Below are positions 1 through 7,703 of a stretch of DNA of 54,130 nt, one piece after another (the stretch's first letter is position 1; the number at the start of each line of letters is the position of its first letter). The notes below the pieces were generated by a model. It did no database searches and was not told where the DNA came from. It saw nothing but the letters and a program-made list of their open reading frames with translations. This DNA is from Paenibacillus caui. GTDB taxonomy: Bacteria > Bacillota > Bacilli > Paenibacillales > Paenibacillaceae. Location of the stretch: assembly GCF_019904135.1 (NCBI RefSeq), contig NZ_JAIOGQ010000031.1:1-54130 (forward strand), in the 5' to 3' direction. Both the position numbers and the translations under genes were made by a program.

Positions 1-270
1 GAACGAACAGAAATTCTGCAGGTCTGCCCTTTTTTATGTCCGAAGTCACCTGAGACGAAAATACACCACCAACTACTCCTTAGATTCTGCTGTCTAATTC
101 TCAATCACGGAATTATGCAAAATGCTCTATTATCAAATGCTTCAATGTTTGTATTACTCACAAAAATAAATTCGGATAAAATTTTTCTAGCATTATCTTA
201 TACTTTTGCAATCATACCTAGTTTGGGTCTGTGGATAGGACTATATATAAAGAGAAAAACTAAAAAATGA
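1..270 (+). CDS. Possible C-terminal end of an unknown membrane protein (partial)
   Basis: A reading frame is open from the window edge to a TGA at 268-270. Its last 51 codons, from an ATG at 115, encode a hydrophobic stretch (KIFLALSYTFAIIPSLG) and a lysine-rich tail (IKRKTKK), the usual look of a last membrane helix with positive cytoplasmic end. No good ribosome binding site precedes the internal ATG, so it may be the end of a longer gene starting outside the window or a remnant beside the transposon debris. I do not recognise the family. Confidence 0.25.
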   Translation, partial: ERTEILQVCPFLCPKSPETKIHHQLLLRFCCLILNHGIMQNALLSNASMFVLLTKINSDKIFLALSYTFAIIPSLGLWIGLYIKRKTKK

Positions 271-351
271 TCATTTTAATATGAGTTGCTGGAAGCTATT
301 ATGCAAGCAAGCCTTTTCCAACAAAACGCGGAACGTTAAGAAGTAAAACCA

Positions 352-724
352 AAAATAAAGTGTTAGACTCGGAAAATAAAGTTGTAGACTGAGCAAATTG
401 AGTAATAGACCCGGCTCTGATTGGCATGCCATCGGAACTGGAACTGCATGACTACGACTGGCACGTCGTGGTGGCGACGTCCGGCCTATTGCACAGCGAA
501 GCTACAGGTCCGCTTTTCTGGACGTTCTGCCGGACGCGGCGCGGCACGTCAGGCACGCTGCTACGCAGCCCGGCCAAGTCACAGCGAAGCTACAGCTCAC
601 GCTCCTGTACGCTCTTCCGGACGCACCGGCGCTGCGCGATCGGCACGCTGCGGCGAGTCCCGGACAGCAACCGGCGAAGCTGCAACTCGCGCTAGCCAGT
701 CTATTACTTTATTTTCTCCATACA
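352..724. mobile_element. Small transposon-like element with 21-bp repeated ends
   Basis: Three contiguous 21-bp direct repeats occupy 352-414, each fitting AAAATAAAG-T-NN-TAGAC; the third is the most diverged. An inverted copy lies at 695-715. The TAGAC cores sit at 364, 385 and 406, an exact 21-bp period. Repeated transposase-binding sites at the ends, and a TGT at 361 opposed by ACA at 722-724, recall Tn7/Tn552/Mu-type or IS21-type ends. No intact transposase gene lies inside; the interior is a GC-rich repeat. The element abuts an IS1380 transposase fragment. Classification as a non-autonomous element is inference. Confidence 0.5.
490..694. repeat. Three degenerate tandem repeats of about 89 bp
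   Basis: The core CAGCGAAGCTACAG recurs at about 493 and 581, and a diverged form (GGCGAAGCTGCAA) at about 673, giving spacings of about 88-90 bp. The sequence after each core is also alike (Cgg/Tccgga, ggcacgt/ggcacgctgc and gccgg blocks). The units are much richer in GC than the flanks. They fill the interior of the element bounded by the 21-bp repeats. The open frames across this stretch have repetitive low-complexity translations and are not credible genes. Confidence 0.6.
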
Positions 725-1035
725 ACAGCGAACTCAAGACCGACCTGAACCTGGAGCGCTTGCCCTCGGGTAAATTTGCGACGAACGATTTGGTCCTGTG
801 CGCAGGCTTGGTTGCATACAACCTGCTGCGAGTGATTGGGCAAATCTCGCTGCAAGAATCCGATGCTCCGGTACGCACAAAGGTTCATCGCAGACGGGTG
901 AAAACGGTCATTGAGAATTTAATTTGGCTGGCCTCACGCCTCGTGGAGCATGCCAGGCAGACCAAACTTCGCTTTGGGCGGCACAGTCCTTGGTTTCCAA
1001 CGTTTCGACGGATATACATGACGTTGTCCGGTTAA
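718..1035 (+). pseudogene. IS1380-family transposase, C-terminal fragment
   Basis: The frame reads NSELKTDLNLERLPSGKF, then an AYNLLRVIGQ block and RRRVKTVIENLIWLASRLVEH, ending SFGRH-like (FGRHSPWFPTFRR). This is the conserved C-terminal part of IS1380-family transposases (hydrophobic helix followed by an RxxRT-type basic helix). Everything N-terminal to SELKTD is missing and replaced by the GC-rich repeat element, so the gene is dead. The sequence to about 1190 is probably the remaining IS tail, because the neighbouring GNAT gene breaks there. Confidence 0.75.
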
Positions 1036-1188
1036 CAAACAACGAACATACATTCGAACTGGGCTTGTTTTAGGGCAAGCTCTGTTTCTTTATGCCTACA
1101 CCGACCTATTTGACGAGGATTTAAGTCTATTGTGGTTGCTTCAAGCACATGACAGCGAATCTATGTGGTCCTTGGGCATTTCACGGAT

Positions 1189-1551
1189 TCAGGCTTCATA
1201 GTCAAATACATAAATATCAAGGCTTTTTTGATGATTGGCCGCTTTGAACAGCTCTTGTTCGGCATAATCGATCATGCCCGGCTTCATATACTCGCATCCG
1301 GTTTTGGTTAGAAAGTAACACTCCCCTAGATCCAATTCATAACAGGCAACAGCAACGATCTCCCCGTTGTCCTCCCATATGCCAGATCGGTGTGTCAAGC
1401 GATGATTAAAATAAGGATGTGTATGAGCATATTCCCAGAATGGTTGCGGGATATTGCCGCCCAGTTGGTATCTCTGAAAGTTTTGACGAATAAATTCATT
1501 GATACGCTCAAAATCAGAAAGCAATTTATATCTTCTAAGTGTGATATTCAA
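1189..1551 (-). pseudogene. GNAT-type acetyltransferase, truncated at the C-terminus
   Basis: The 120-residue product begins MNITLRRYKLLSDFERI and has the layout of a GNAT N-terminal half, with WEDNGEIVAVACYELDLGECY as the beta-4/beta-5 region. It then stops after YVFDYEA, before the acetyl-CoA-binding half can be completed, exactly where the IS1380 remnant begins. I chose a TTG start at 1551-1549 because GGAGG lies eight bases upstream; the longer frame from 1578 has no ribosome binding site. A full GNAT of this sort would be much longer, so insertion or deletion linked to the IS most likely removed the 3' end. Acceptor substrate unknown. Confidence 0.6.
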
Positions 1552-1705
1552 TTCCGTTTCCTCCAAATCCCCGGGCATTGCATGGCACCCTTACATCTCA
1601 TCGCGACTCATCAGATACCGGCTTCACGCCCAATGATTTCCGCCAGCAGATGCCGGCCGGCACAGAAGCCGAAAGCTTCAAGTGAAAATCGATCAAATCA
1701 TGCAC

Positions 1706-1750
1706 AAAAAAAACGGGCCCGACGACTTTGTCGCCGTAACCCGTTTTTTT
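1706..1750 (-). terminator. Intrinsic terminator after the SDR gene
   Basis: A hairpin with arms AACGGG/CCCGTT and an inner CGAC/GTCG stem is flanked by A-runs on one side and T-runs on the other, so it can work in both directions. It lies just past the SDR stop codon on the minus strand. Confidence 0.8.
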
Positions 1751-1766
1751 CACCTTATAAATGAGC

Positions 1767-2555
1767 TTAAATGGACTTGATCATTCCGCCGTCGACCAAG
1801 ATCGAGCTTCCGGTCATATATGAAGCGGCATCGGAAGCCAGAAAAGCAACGACTTTGCCGAATTCTTCAGGATTCCCGTAACGGCCAAGCGGGATGTTCG
1901 CTTTCGAATCAATCTCCACCTGTTCAACCGACTTGCCCGTCGCCTTCGCTTTGATTTCGTCGAGGGTGCGTACCCGGTCCGTTGCGATCCGCCCGGGAGC
2001 GACCGCATGAACAAGAATATGATACGGCGCAAGCTCTACCGACAGCGTCTTGGACAGCCCCACTACACCTAATCGGAATGTATTAGATAGCAGGAGTCCG
2101 GGAATCGGCTGCTTAATGGAGGAAGAGACCAGATTGATAATACGTCCGCTTTTCTGTTCCTTCATATAAGGAAGCGTTTCGCGAATCAATCTTACGGTAC
2201 TGAGCAGGTTCAGCTCGAATGCGCTCATCCAGTCTTTGTCCGTAAATTTGGCGAAATCCCCGGACGGTGGACCGCCTGCATTCGTAATCAGAATGTCGAT
2301 CGTTCCGAACGCGTTGACCGTCTTGTTGATGGCAGCGGTGATTTGCTCAGGCTGGGTAACATCGCATACTGCATAATCCACCATACCGGGAGCAACCGCC
2401 GCAATCTCCGCTTTGGCCAGGCTGAGCTGTTCTTCGTTCCGGCCGGAAAGCATAACCCGAACGCCTTCCTTCGCCAGCTCCAGCGCGCACGCTTTACCCA
2501 GCCCTTTGCTGGAACCGGCGACAAATGCTACCTTGCCCTTCAAACCTAATTCCAC
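1767..2555 (-). CDS. Atypical short-chain dehydrogenase/reductase (BKR-like SDR)
   Basis: This 262-residue protein has the SDR Rossmann fold: the nucleotide-binding loop AGSSKGLG at residues 13-20, TNAGG around 91-95 and a C-terminal SSILVDGG block. The usual YxxxK active site is absent. By alignment, the Tyr position is Ser157 and the Lys position is Arg161 (SNTFRLGVVGLSK). This matches a known subgroup of FabG-like SDRs that lack the catalytic tetrad. It is the last gene of the minus-strand cluster with the D-hydroxyacid dehydrogenase and permease, separated from them by a small hairpin repeat. Enzymatic activity is uncertain; a regulatory or non-canonical reductase role is possible. Confidence 0.85.
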   Translation of the reverse strand: MELGLKGKVAFVAGSSKGLGKACALELAKEGVRVMLSGRNEEQLSLAKAEIAAVAPGMVDYAVCDVTQPEQITAAINKTVNAFGTIDILITNAGGPPSGDFAKFTDKDWMSAFELNLLSTVRLIRETLPYMKEQKSGRIINLVSSSIKQPIPGLLLSNTFRLGVVGLSKTLSVELAPYHILVHAVAPGRIATDRVRTLDEIKAKATGKSVEQVEIDSKANIPLGRYGNPEEFGKVVAFLASDAASYMTGSSILVDGGMIKSI

Positions 2556-2572
2556 TCTTCTTCACTCCCCGA

Positions 2573-2626
2573 AAAGTACCTGAATCCGCCTCAAAGTAAA
2601 TGCCTCACCTTGTGGGGTTATTTTAT
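2573..2626 (+). repeat. 54-bp dispersed repeat, copy A
   Basis: This sequence aligns without gaps to 52977-53030. The 45-bp core (from GAATCCG to ATTTTAT) matches at 37 of 45 positions by eye. It contains a hairpin CCTCAC-ctt-GTGGGG followed by a T-rich stretch on the plus strand. Both copies end at the stop codon of a minus-strand gene. It may be a dispersed palindromic element or a conserved type of 3' hairpin. Confidence 0.6.
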
Positions 2627-3642
2627 GCGTGTACCAATACCTTGGTATCCAGCTCGCCTTTCGCTTTGCCTTCGGTCAGGAACTCATGCAGATTATCGTA
2701 AGAAATTTCCACCATGTTGGTCAACGCTTCATCCGTATAAGAACCGACATGAGGAGTGATGATCACCCGTGGGAAATGGCTCACCAGCTTATCAATGGTT
2801 TTGTTAGGAATAGCTTGACCGTTCAGGTTCTTGAAGAAGAACGAACTTTCCCCTTCGAATACATCCGTTCCGAATCCGCCAATGCGATTCTCTTCGATGG
2901 CGCGCAGAATGGCTTCGTCATCCTGCAGTTCGCCTCTCGAAGTGTTGACGAGGATGGCATCCTGCTTCATTTTTCCAAGGAAATCATCATTGATCATCTT
3001 ATGATTTTCCCCTTTGATGAAAGGAACATGCACCGACACGATATCGGAAACGGCGAGCAGCTCATCCATAGGCAAGAATTCCACGACCTCTTTGGCCGCA
3101 TCGCTTTGGAAAACGTCGTAAGCGACAACTCTGGCACCGAGGCCCTTGAACAGTTTTGCAGCCGTCAGGCCGATGCGGCCTGCACCGAGTACGCCCACCG
3201 TACAGTTGCGGATTTCTTTGCTGAACATCGCCTCATCGATCACGAAGTTCTTTTCTCTTGTCCGGTTTGTGGTGTACGCCGTATGCCGCAACAGCATCAT
3301 ACTCAAGGTTACGGCAAGTTCCGCAATCGCATTAGGGGAATAAGCGGGAACGCGGGCCACTTTAAGACCGAAATCTCTTACGGCTTCCAGGTCGATGTGG
3401 TTGAACCCTACCGTTCTCGTCAGCAGGTATTTCACGCCGAATCCGGCCAATTTCTCGATGTTCTGCCGGGTTGCCTTGCAATTGCCCCGGATCATGACGG
3501 CATCCGCATTGTTGGCTTCATTTACGTTGTCATCGTTCATCATATCTGGAACTAAAGTCAGGTTATAATCATATTTATTCAATTTATTAAAGAACTCAAC
3601 TTCAACATCACGAACACCATAGCATACCAAATTGATTTTCAT
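2623..3642 (-). CDS. D-2-hydroxyacid dehydrogenase (D-lactate dehydrogenase type)
   Basis: The 339-residue cytosolic enzyme belongs to the NAD-dependent D-isomer 2-hydroxyacid dehydrogenases, which interconvert 2-oxo acids such as pyruvate and D-2-hydroxy acids such as D-lactate. The NAD-binding motif GAGRIG sits near residue 150, the substrate Arg in NTSRGE, and the catalytic His in TPHVGSYT near the C-terminus. The start is the ATG at 3642, seven bases behind GGAGG; an upstream ATG adds five residues but leaves no Shine-Dalgarno. It follows the AEC permease by 43 bp in the same direction, so the two are probably co-transcribed and the permease may carry the acid. Confidence 0.88.
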   Translation of the reverse strand: MKINLVCYGVRDVEVEFFNKLNKYDYNLTLVPDMMNDDNVNEANNADAVMIRGNCKATRQNIEKLAGFGVKYLLTRTVGFNHIDLEAVRDFGLKVARVPAYSPNAIAELAVTLSMMLLRHTAYTTNRTREKNFVIDEAMFSKEIRNCTVGVLGAGRIGLTAAKLFKGLGARVVAYDVFQSDAAKEVVEFLPMDELLAVSDIVSVHVPFIKGENHKMINDDFLGKMKQDAILVNTSRGELQDDEAILRAIEENRIGGFGTDVFEGESSFFFKNLNGQAIPNKTIDKLVSHFPRVIITPHVGSYTDEALTNMVEISYDNLHEFLTEGKAKGELDTKVLVHA

Positions 3643-3685
3643 AGCATATTCCTCCAAAATTTTTATTTATATGAAAGGGTAATAC

Positions 3686-4741
3686 TCAGGAAAAGACTTG
3701 CATCTGTTTAACGACTTCCAGGATGACAATCCATAACGGAAGGACGACGATACACCCTACTGTCGAAAGTAGAGAACAGTTTGAGGTCAGAACCGCCTCT
3801 TTATCAAAACTGATCGAATACGCTGCAGCCACAGTCGCGGTAGGCGTAGCCATCATGATGATAACGGTAGCCAAAGCCGTTTGAGAGATAGGAAGAATGC
3901 CTGTTACGTTTAAAAGGAACAACAATACGATGTTGATGACCGGCACGATAACGACTTTGGCAAAGCTGTAATACCAGGCATCTTTGGTTTTGAGTGCGTC
4001 TTTCAGAGAAATCTCGGCCAAGGTTGTGCCGATGGCAAGCCAGGCCAGTGGAGAACATAATTTAGCCAGATAATCCATCGGCTTGTACAGCCAGAGAGCG
4101 GTCTGATCAATCCGCAAGAACGCATATTCCGAAACCTTGCCGTCTACTGTAACGGACATTTGCGGCAGATACTTTTGAACCACCCAGATTAGCAGACCTA
4201 CAAAGGTTGCAATCACAATCGGATTCAAAAACATCGTTTTAATATTTTTCTTCTCCATTTTCAGTCCGGACATTTTGATGTATCCGTAAGAATAAAGGAA
4301 AACCCTGTAACCAATATTGAAGATGGATGCGTACATGACGCCTTTTGCTCCGTAAATCCCGCCGATAATCGGAATTCCGAAAAAGGTAGTGGAGCCGAAG
4401 ATGGTCAAAACCCGAAGAACGTCTTGTCTTTCACCCTTGTATTTCAGGAAAAACGGCTTGGATACGAATATCAGAATGATGTAAATGAGAAGTCCCCAGA
4501 TCAAAAGGCTCGTCCCCTGCTTTAACGACTCTGTATCGATATCCTGCATGAATGAGGTAAAGGCCAAAGCAGGAAGCGCTGCGGATAGAACTACCTTACT
4601 CAGCACTTTGCCCGTCTGGTCATTCAATATCTTTTTCTTGCGTAGGAAAAATCCCAAGAAAATGATAGAGATGGTTGAGGTAATAGCACTTAGAAACTTC
4701 ATGTCTGTTGCAATGTTCCCGATGATCTCTACGATGTTCAC
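3686..4741 (-). CDS. AEC (auxin efflux carrier) family permease
   Basis: The 351-residue integral membrane protein has about ten hydrophobic segments and the AEC signature regions: an N-terminal half beginning FLGFFLRKKKILN and a C-terminal half ending TPTATVAAAYSISFDKE. Bacterial AEC proteins carry malate, lactate or malonate (MleP/MdcF-like). I placed the start at a GTG (4741) because GGAGG lies seven bases before it; a longer frame from 4771 exists. It is the first gene after the two-component regulator pair, is separated from it by a terminator, and has its own leader with repeated TTTCA elements. With the dehydrogenase downstream it likely forms a hydroxyacid uptake or export unit. Confidence 0.85.
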   Translation of the reverse strand: MNIVEIIGNIATDMKFLSAITSTISIIFLGFFLRKKKILNDQTGKVLSKVVLSAALPALAFTSFMQDIDTESLKQGTSLLIWGLLIYIILIFVSKPFFLKYKGERQDVLRVLTIFGSTTFFGIPIIGGIYGAKGVMYASIFNIGYRVFLYSYGYIKMSGLKMEKKNIKTMFLNPIVIATFVGLLIWVVQKYLPQMSVTVDGKVSEYAFLRIDQTALWLYKPMDYLAKLCSPLAWLAIGTTLAEISLKDALKTKDAWYYSFAKVVIVPVINIVLLFLLNVTGILPISQTALATVIIMMATPTATVAAAYSISFDKEAVLTSNCSLLSTVGCIVVLPLWIVILEVVKQMQVFS

Positions 4742-4759
4742 TTCAAACCCTCCGTTTGT

Positions 4760-4925
4760 GAAATAATGCACGTTAACTTCCGAAAAAAATGGTGAACTTA
4801 TTGTGATTTATTTCACTTCTTAATGTGTTTTTGTTTACGAGTTCATCATAAATCCATTTCATTTCGGTGAATACGTTATGAAACTTTTGAAAGTGATAAT
4901 GAAAGTATAGTAAGTGAAATTTGTA
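4760..4925 (-). promoter_or_regulatory. Promoter/operator region of the AEC permease operon
   Basis: Read on the minus strand, 4860-4925 holds four TTTCA elements, two of them as TTTCAT, followed by another GAAATGAAAT block and, nearer the gene, GTGAAATAAATCAC. Such direct repeats upstream of a transporter next to a DcuR/CitB-type regulator are good candidates for its binding sites. No convincing -35/-10 pair was fixed. Confidence 0.35.
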
Positions 4926-4932
4926 ACAAAGC

Positions 4933-4972
4933 AAAAAAAGGGCCGTTGCTTGAGGAGTTCAAGCGACGGCCC
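4933..4972 (-). terminator. Terminator of the two-component operon
   Basis: Arms AGGGCCGTTGCTTGA and TCAAGCGACGGCCCT (one G-U) enclose a five-base loop, followed on the minus strand by a run of T. It lies just past the response-regulator stop and separates it from the permease operon. Confidence 0.88.
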
Positions 4973-5005
4973 TGCGTTCTATTCTTGCCAACCCGAGAAA
5001 GGCAG

Positions 5006-5713
5006 CTATAAGTATGGTTTAAGCACTTCGCTGATTTCTCCAGTAAAATGATGCTTAGTAACCGGTCTTCCTACCAGACCGTACTCAATCTTTACCTCGA
5101 GCAAACCTGTATCCTCCAGGAAATGCAGATACTTGCGAACGGAGACCCTGGATAGCCCCACGATAGCGGCGATTTCTTCCGTTGAGAAGTCTTGTCCGTC
5201 CATGGACAAGATCGATTCACAGACCAACTTAAGCGTATGTTTCGTAAGTCCCTTTGGCAATTCAACCGTTTCGTCAGGTTTATCCTTCGTCAGAAGCAAC
5301 TGGTCCAATTCCTTTTGGCTAACCGTCTGCTGGGTATCCATAAAATTCACTTTCTTGCGGTACGCCAGGAGCGCCTCTTGAAACCTTTCGAATTCAAAAG
5401 GCTTGATTAAATAATCCACCGCGCCGTACTGCATGGCCTTCTTTACACTGCCCATATCCTGGGCGGCCGTAATTAAAATGACATCGATGTTCTTTCCCTT
5501 ATTCCGAATGTAGGTTAACAATTCAAAACCGTTTCGGCCCGGCATATAGACGTCGAGCAGGATTAAATCGACATCTGTTTTTTCCAGAACCGAAATCGCT
5601 TGACTCACGGATGAGGCAATAGCCACAAAGCGGAATCCCTCGATTTGAGTTAAATAACGTCTGTTATATTCCGCAACCATGGGGTCATCTTCCACAATCA
5701 ATACATCAATCAC
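5006..5713 (-). CDS. Response regulator, DcuR/CitB family
   Basis: The 235-residue protein has an N-terminal receiver domain (acidic pair EDD at residues 8-10, phosphoacceptor Asp in LLDVYMPG near 54, Thr in LITAA, Lys in LIKPF) and a C-terminal helix-turn-helix (EEIAAIVGLSRVSVRKYLHFLEDTG). This is the layout of regulators for C4-dicarboxylate, citrate or malate transport (DcuR, CitT, MalR). Its start codon overlaps the sensor kinase stop by four bases (ATGA), so translation is coupled. The likely target is the adjacent AEC permease operon, whose leader carries repeated TTTCA elements. Confidence 0.9.
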   Translation of the reverse strand: MIDVLIVEDDPMVAEYNRRYLTQIEGFRFVAIASSVSQAISVLEKTDVDLILLDVYMPGRNGFELLTYIRNKGKNIDVILITAAQDMGSVKKAMQYGAVDYLIKPFEFERFQEALLAYRKKVNFMDTQQTVSQKELDQLLLTKDKPDETVELPKGLTKHTLKLVCESILSMDGQDFSTEEIAAIVGLSRVSVRKYLHFLEDTGLLEVKIEYGLVGRPVTKHHFTGEISEVLKPYL

Positions 5714-7344
5714 ACTTCGTCACCTTTCGCCTCGTATGGTATTTTTACTTGAATGCTGGTACCTCTTCCGACAACCGTACGAAGTTCGATGTTGCCTTGC
5801 AGCTCCATTACCGTTTGTTGTACGAAAAACAGACCCAAGCCTCTGTTTTCTCCCTTGGTGGAAAAGCCTTTGGTAAAAATGTTCTCTCTGATCTCTCTCG
5901 GAATTCCTTTTCCCGAATCTTTCACTTCGATCAGCAACCATCCGCAATCATATTGGAGCGTAACTATGACTTGTTTCTTATCGCATTCCTGCAACGCCTC
6001 TATGGCATTATTAATCAAATTCCCCGTAATTTTAATCAAATCGTGAAGAATATCCGGATCTTTCGGCTCCGGCAAATAGCTTTCTTCACTGACGAGAAAT
6101 TCTACGCCGTCTTCCCTTGCACTGCTAAATTTCCCTAATAGAAAGCCGGCAAATACGGGATCTTTGATTCGTCTTACAATAAAGCCGACCTCGCTCTGAT
6201 GTTGACCGGTGGTCTGTTGAATATATTGATCCAGCTCTTTATAGCTGCCCATATGAACCATTCCCGAGATGACCTGCAGCTTGTTCATAAATTCGTGGGA
6301 TTGGGCGCGAAGCGCATCCGAATAATGCTGTACGCCGGTCAGCTGTTCCGCTAATTTCTTGACCTCTGTCAAATCTTTAAAAGTGGCGAGCGCCCCGACG
6401 ACTTCACCGTTTACCCGTACAGGAACATAGTTCGCCAAAACCGTTACCCCTTTAATATTTTGCTCAACGTTCAATTCCGGATTCCCGTCTTCCAGCACTT
6501 GCTCAAAAATCGTCTGAGTCGAATACGAATCGATTTTCTTCCCGAGTAAAAATTCGGCTTTCTCTCCAAGCAAGTCCATCGCCTTGGAGTTGACAAGCGT
6601 GAGCGCTCCGCTTCGATTGACCGCAAAAACACCCTCATCTACCGAATGCAGCATCGCTCCTCTTTCTTCCAGAAGCTGCGCAATCTGAGAAGGCTCCATG
6701 CCGAACAGGATTTTTTTGATATGCCGTGCCAATAAGAAAGCCCCGATCAATCCGGCGGTTAAACCTATAATTATACCTGCCGTGACCATGAATTGGCTGC
6801 TTCTTACTTCCTGCATGATCTTATCGAGATAGATGCCGACAACTACAACTCCGACCTGTTTGCCATCCGCATCTCTTACAGGGGTGAAAGCGCGTTGGGA
6901 TTTACCGAGAACGCCTTTAGCAATCGATACGTATTCTTCTCCGAGCAACGATCTGGCCGCATCTTTCCGATCTAAAAAGGAATGTCCGATGGCTTTAGGA
7001 TCGGGGTGGGACTTCCGAATCAAGTTCATATCCAGAACAACCACATAACCGACGCCGGTTAACTCCATGGTTTGAGAGGCATACGTTTGAATATCCCGTT
7101 CAGGTCGTTTACCCGTCATTCCATCTATGACAATATCCGAATGCGCCACCATTCTGGCGATATCCGTTACTTTTAAAGATAAGTTTTGCTGCGTATATTT
7201 AGAGATGTTTCTGCCGATTAACAGATTGGTGACCAGCAGAACGACAATGACAACCACCAAGACTAGGATGATCATTTTGGTTTGAAGCGACCATCCGGCT
7301 TTTCTTCTCAGGGGTTTTGATTTCCAGTTCATCTGATTCATCAC
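5710..7344 (-). CDS. Sensor histidine kinase, DcuS/CitA family
   Basis: The 544-residue membrane kinase has TM1 at about residues 25-48 and a periplasmic-type sensor domain with the CitA/DcuS pattern (RKSHPDPKAIGHS, then GTLG-like KGVLGKSQRAFTPVRD). TM2 is near 185-207, followed by a cytoplasmic PAS, the phosphoacceptor helix QSHEFMNKLQVISG, and an ATPase domain (NLINNAIEA, DSGKGIP, GRGLGLFF-like NRGLGLFFVQQ). The family senses carboxylates such as malate, fumarate or citrate outside the cell. The start is uncertain: GTG at 7344 is directly followed by ATG, with a weak AGGTGTG behind them. It is transcribed with its regulator. Confidence 0.9.
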   Translation of the reverse strand: MMNQMNWKSKPLRRKAGWSLQTKMIILVLVVVIVVLLVTNLLIGRNISKYTQQNLSLKVTDIARMVAHSDIVIDGMTGKRPERDIQTYASQTMELTGVGYVVVLDMNLIRKSHPDPKAIGHSFLDRKDAARSLLGEEYVSIAKGVLGKSQRAFTPVRDADGKQVGVVVVGIYLDKIMQEVRSSQFMVTAGIIIGLTAGLIGAFLLARHIKKILFGMEPSQIAQLLEERGAMLHSVDEGVFAVNRSGALTLVNSKAMDLLGEKAEFLLGKKIDSYSTQTIFEQVLEDGNPELNVEQNIKGVTVLANYVPVRVNGEVVGALATFKDLTEVKKLAEQLTGVQHYSDALRAQSHEFMNKLQVISGMVHMGSYKELDQYIQQTTGQHQSEVGFIVRRIKDPVFAGFLLGKFSSAREDGVEFLVSEESYLPEPKDPDILHDLIKITGNLINNAIEALQECDKKQVIVTLQYDCGWLLIEVKDSGKGIPREIRENIFTKGFSTKGENRGLGLFFVQQTVMELQGNIELRTVVGRGTSIQVKIPYEAKGDEV

Positions 7345-7379
7345 ACCTAACGCATATTTATAAAAATGAACTCCACCTC

Positions 7380-7408
7380 AATATACCTTAATAAAGAAAA
7401 GGTCACAA
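7380..7408 (-). promoter_or_regulatory. Candidate sigma-A promoter of the sensor kinase operon
   Basis: On the minus strand TTGTGA (7408-7403) and TATATT (7385-7380) are separated by exactly 17 bases, about 35 bp before the kinase start. Confidence 0.5.
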
Positions 7409-7561
7409 GATGTCGAATTTAGTCGCTCTGAATAGAATAAGCGCGAAGTTTACGGGAAATTAATCATGTTTCAGGATACGACCGAATCAGCATCGCCTAT
7501 CGGAAGCACCTCGTGAATCTGGGGTGATTTTTCCTGAGAGAGAGGATCATGTTATAATAAA

Positions 7562-7703
7562 GGCAAAACAAGCGTAAAATGCAAAGAGAGCCGTGCTGGT
7601 AACACGACTCCCTGAGCAATAGCCGCTCTTAAGGGCGGCGGCTTAACAGGTAGGCCTCATGAAATGGACCGCATCCTTTGACCAGGGCGGTCTATTTCTT
7701 TTT
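7562..7703 (+). ncRNA. Candidate antisense antitoxin RNA of a type I system
   Basis: A dense run of hairpins lies antisense to the 3' part of the toxin relic: CCGTG...CACG at about 7592-7608, AGCCGC...GCGGCT at about 7621-7643, and GACCGC...GCGGTC at about 7668-7692 followed by a T-rich run on the plus strand, a fair terminator. A TATAAT at about 7553 could drive it, though the -35 is weak. This noncoding arrangement is typical of the holin-like toxin/antisense RNA pairs of Bacillota (TxpA/RatA type). Ends are approximate. Confidence 0.5.

Noticed and set aside
421..720. Long open frames over the GC-rich repeat, apparently extending the IS1380 fragment
   Set aside because: The first 100 residues are low-complexity translations of tandem repeats, and homology to transposase begins only at about 721.
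2629..3555. A 308-codon open frame opposite the D-hydroxyacid dehydrogenase
   Set aside because: It is the shadow of a well-supported gene on the other strand and has no ribosome binding site or recognisable domain.
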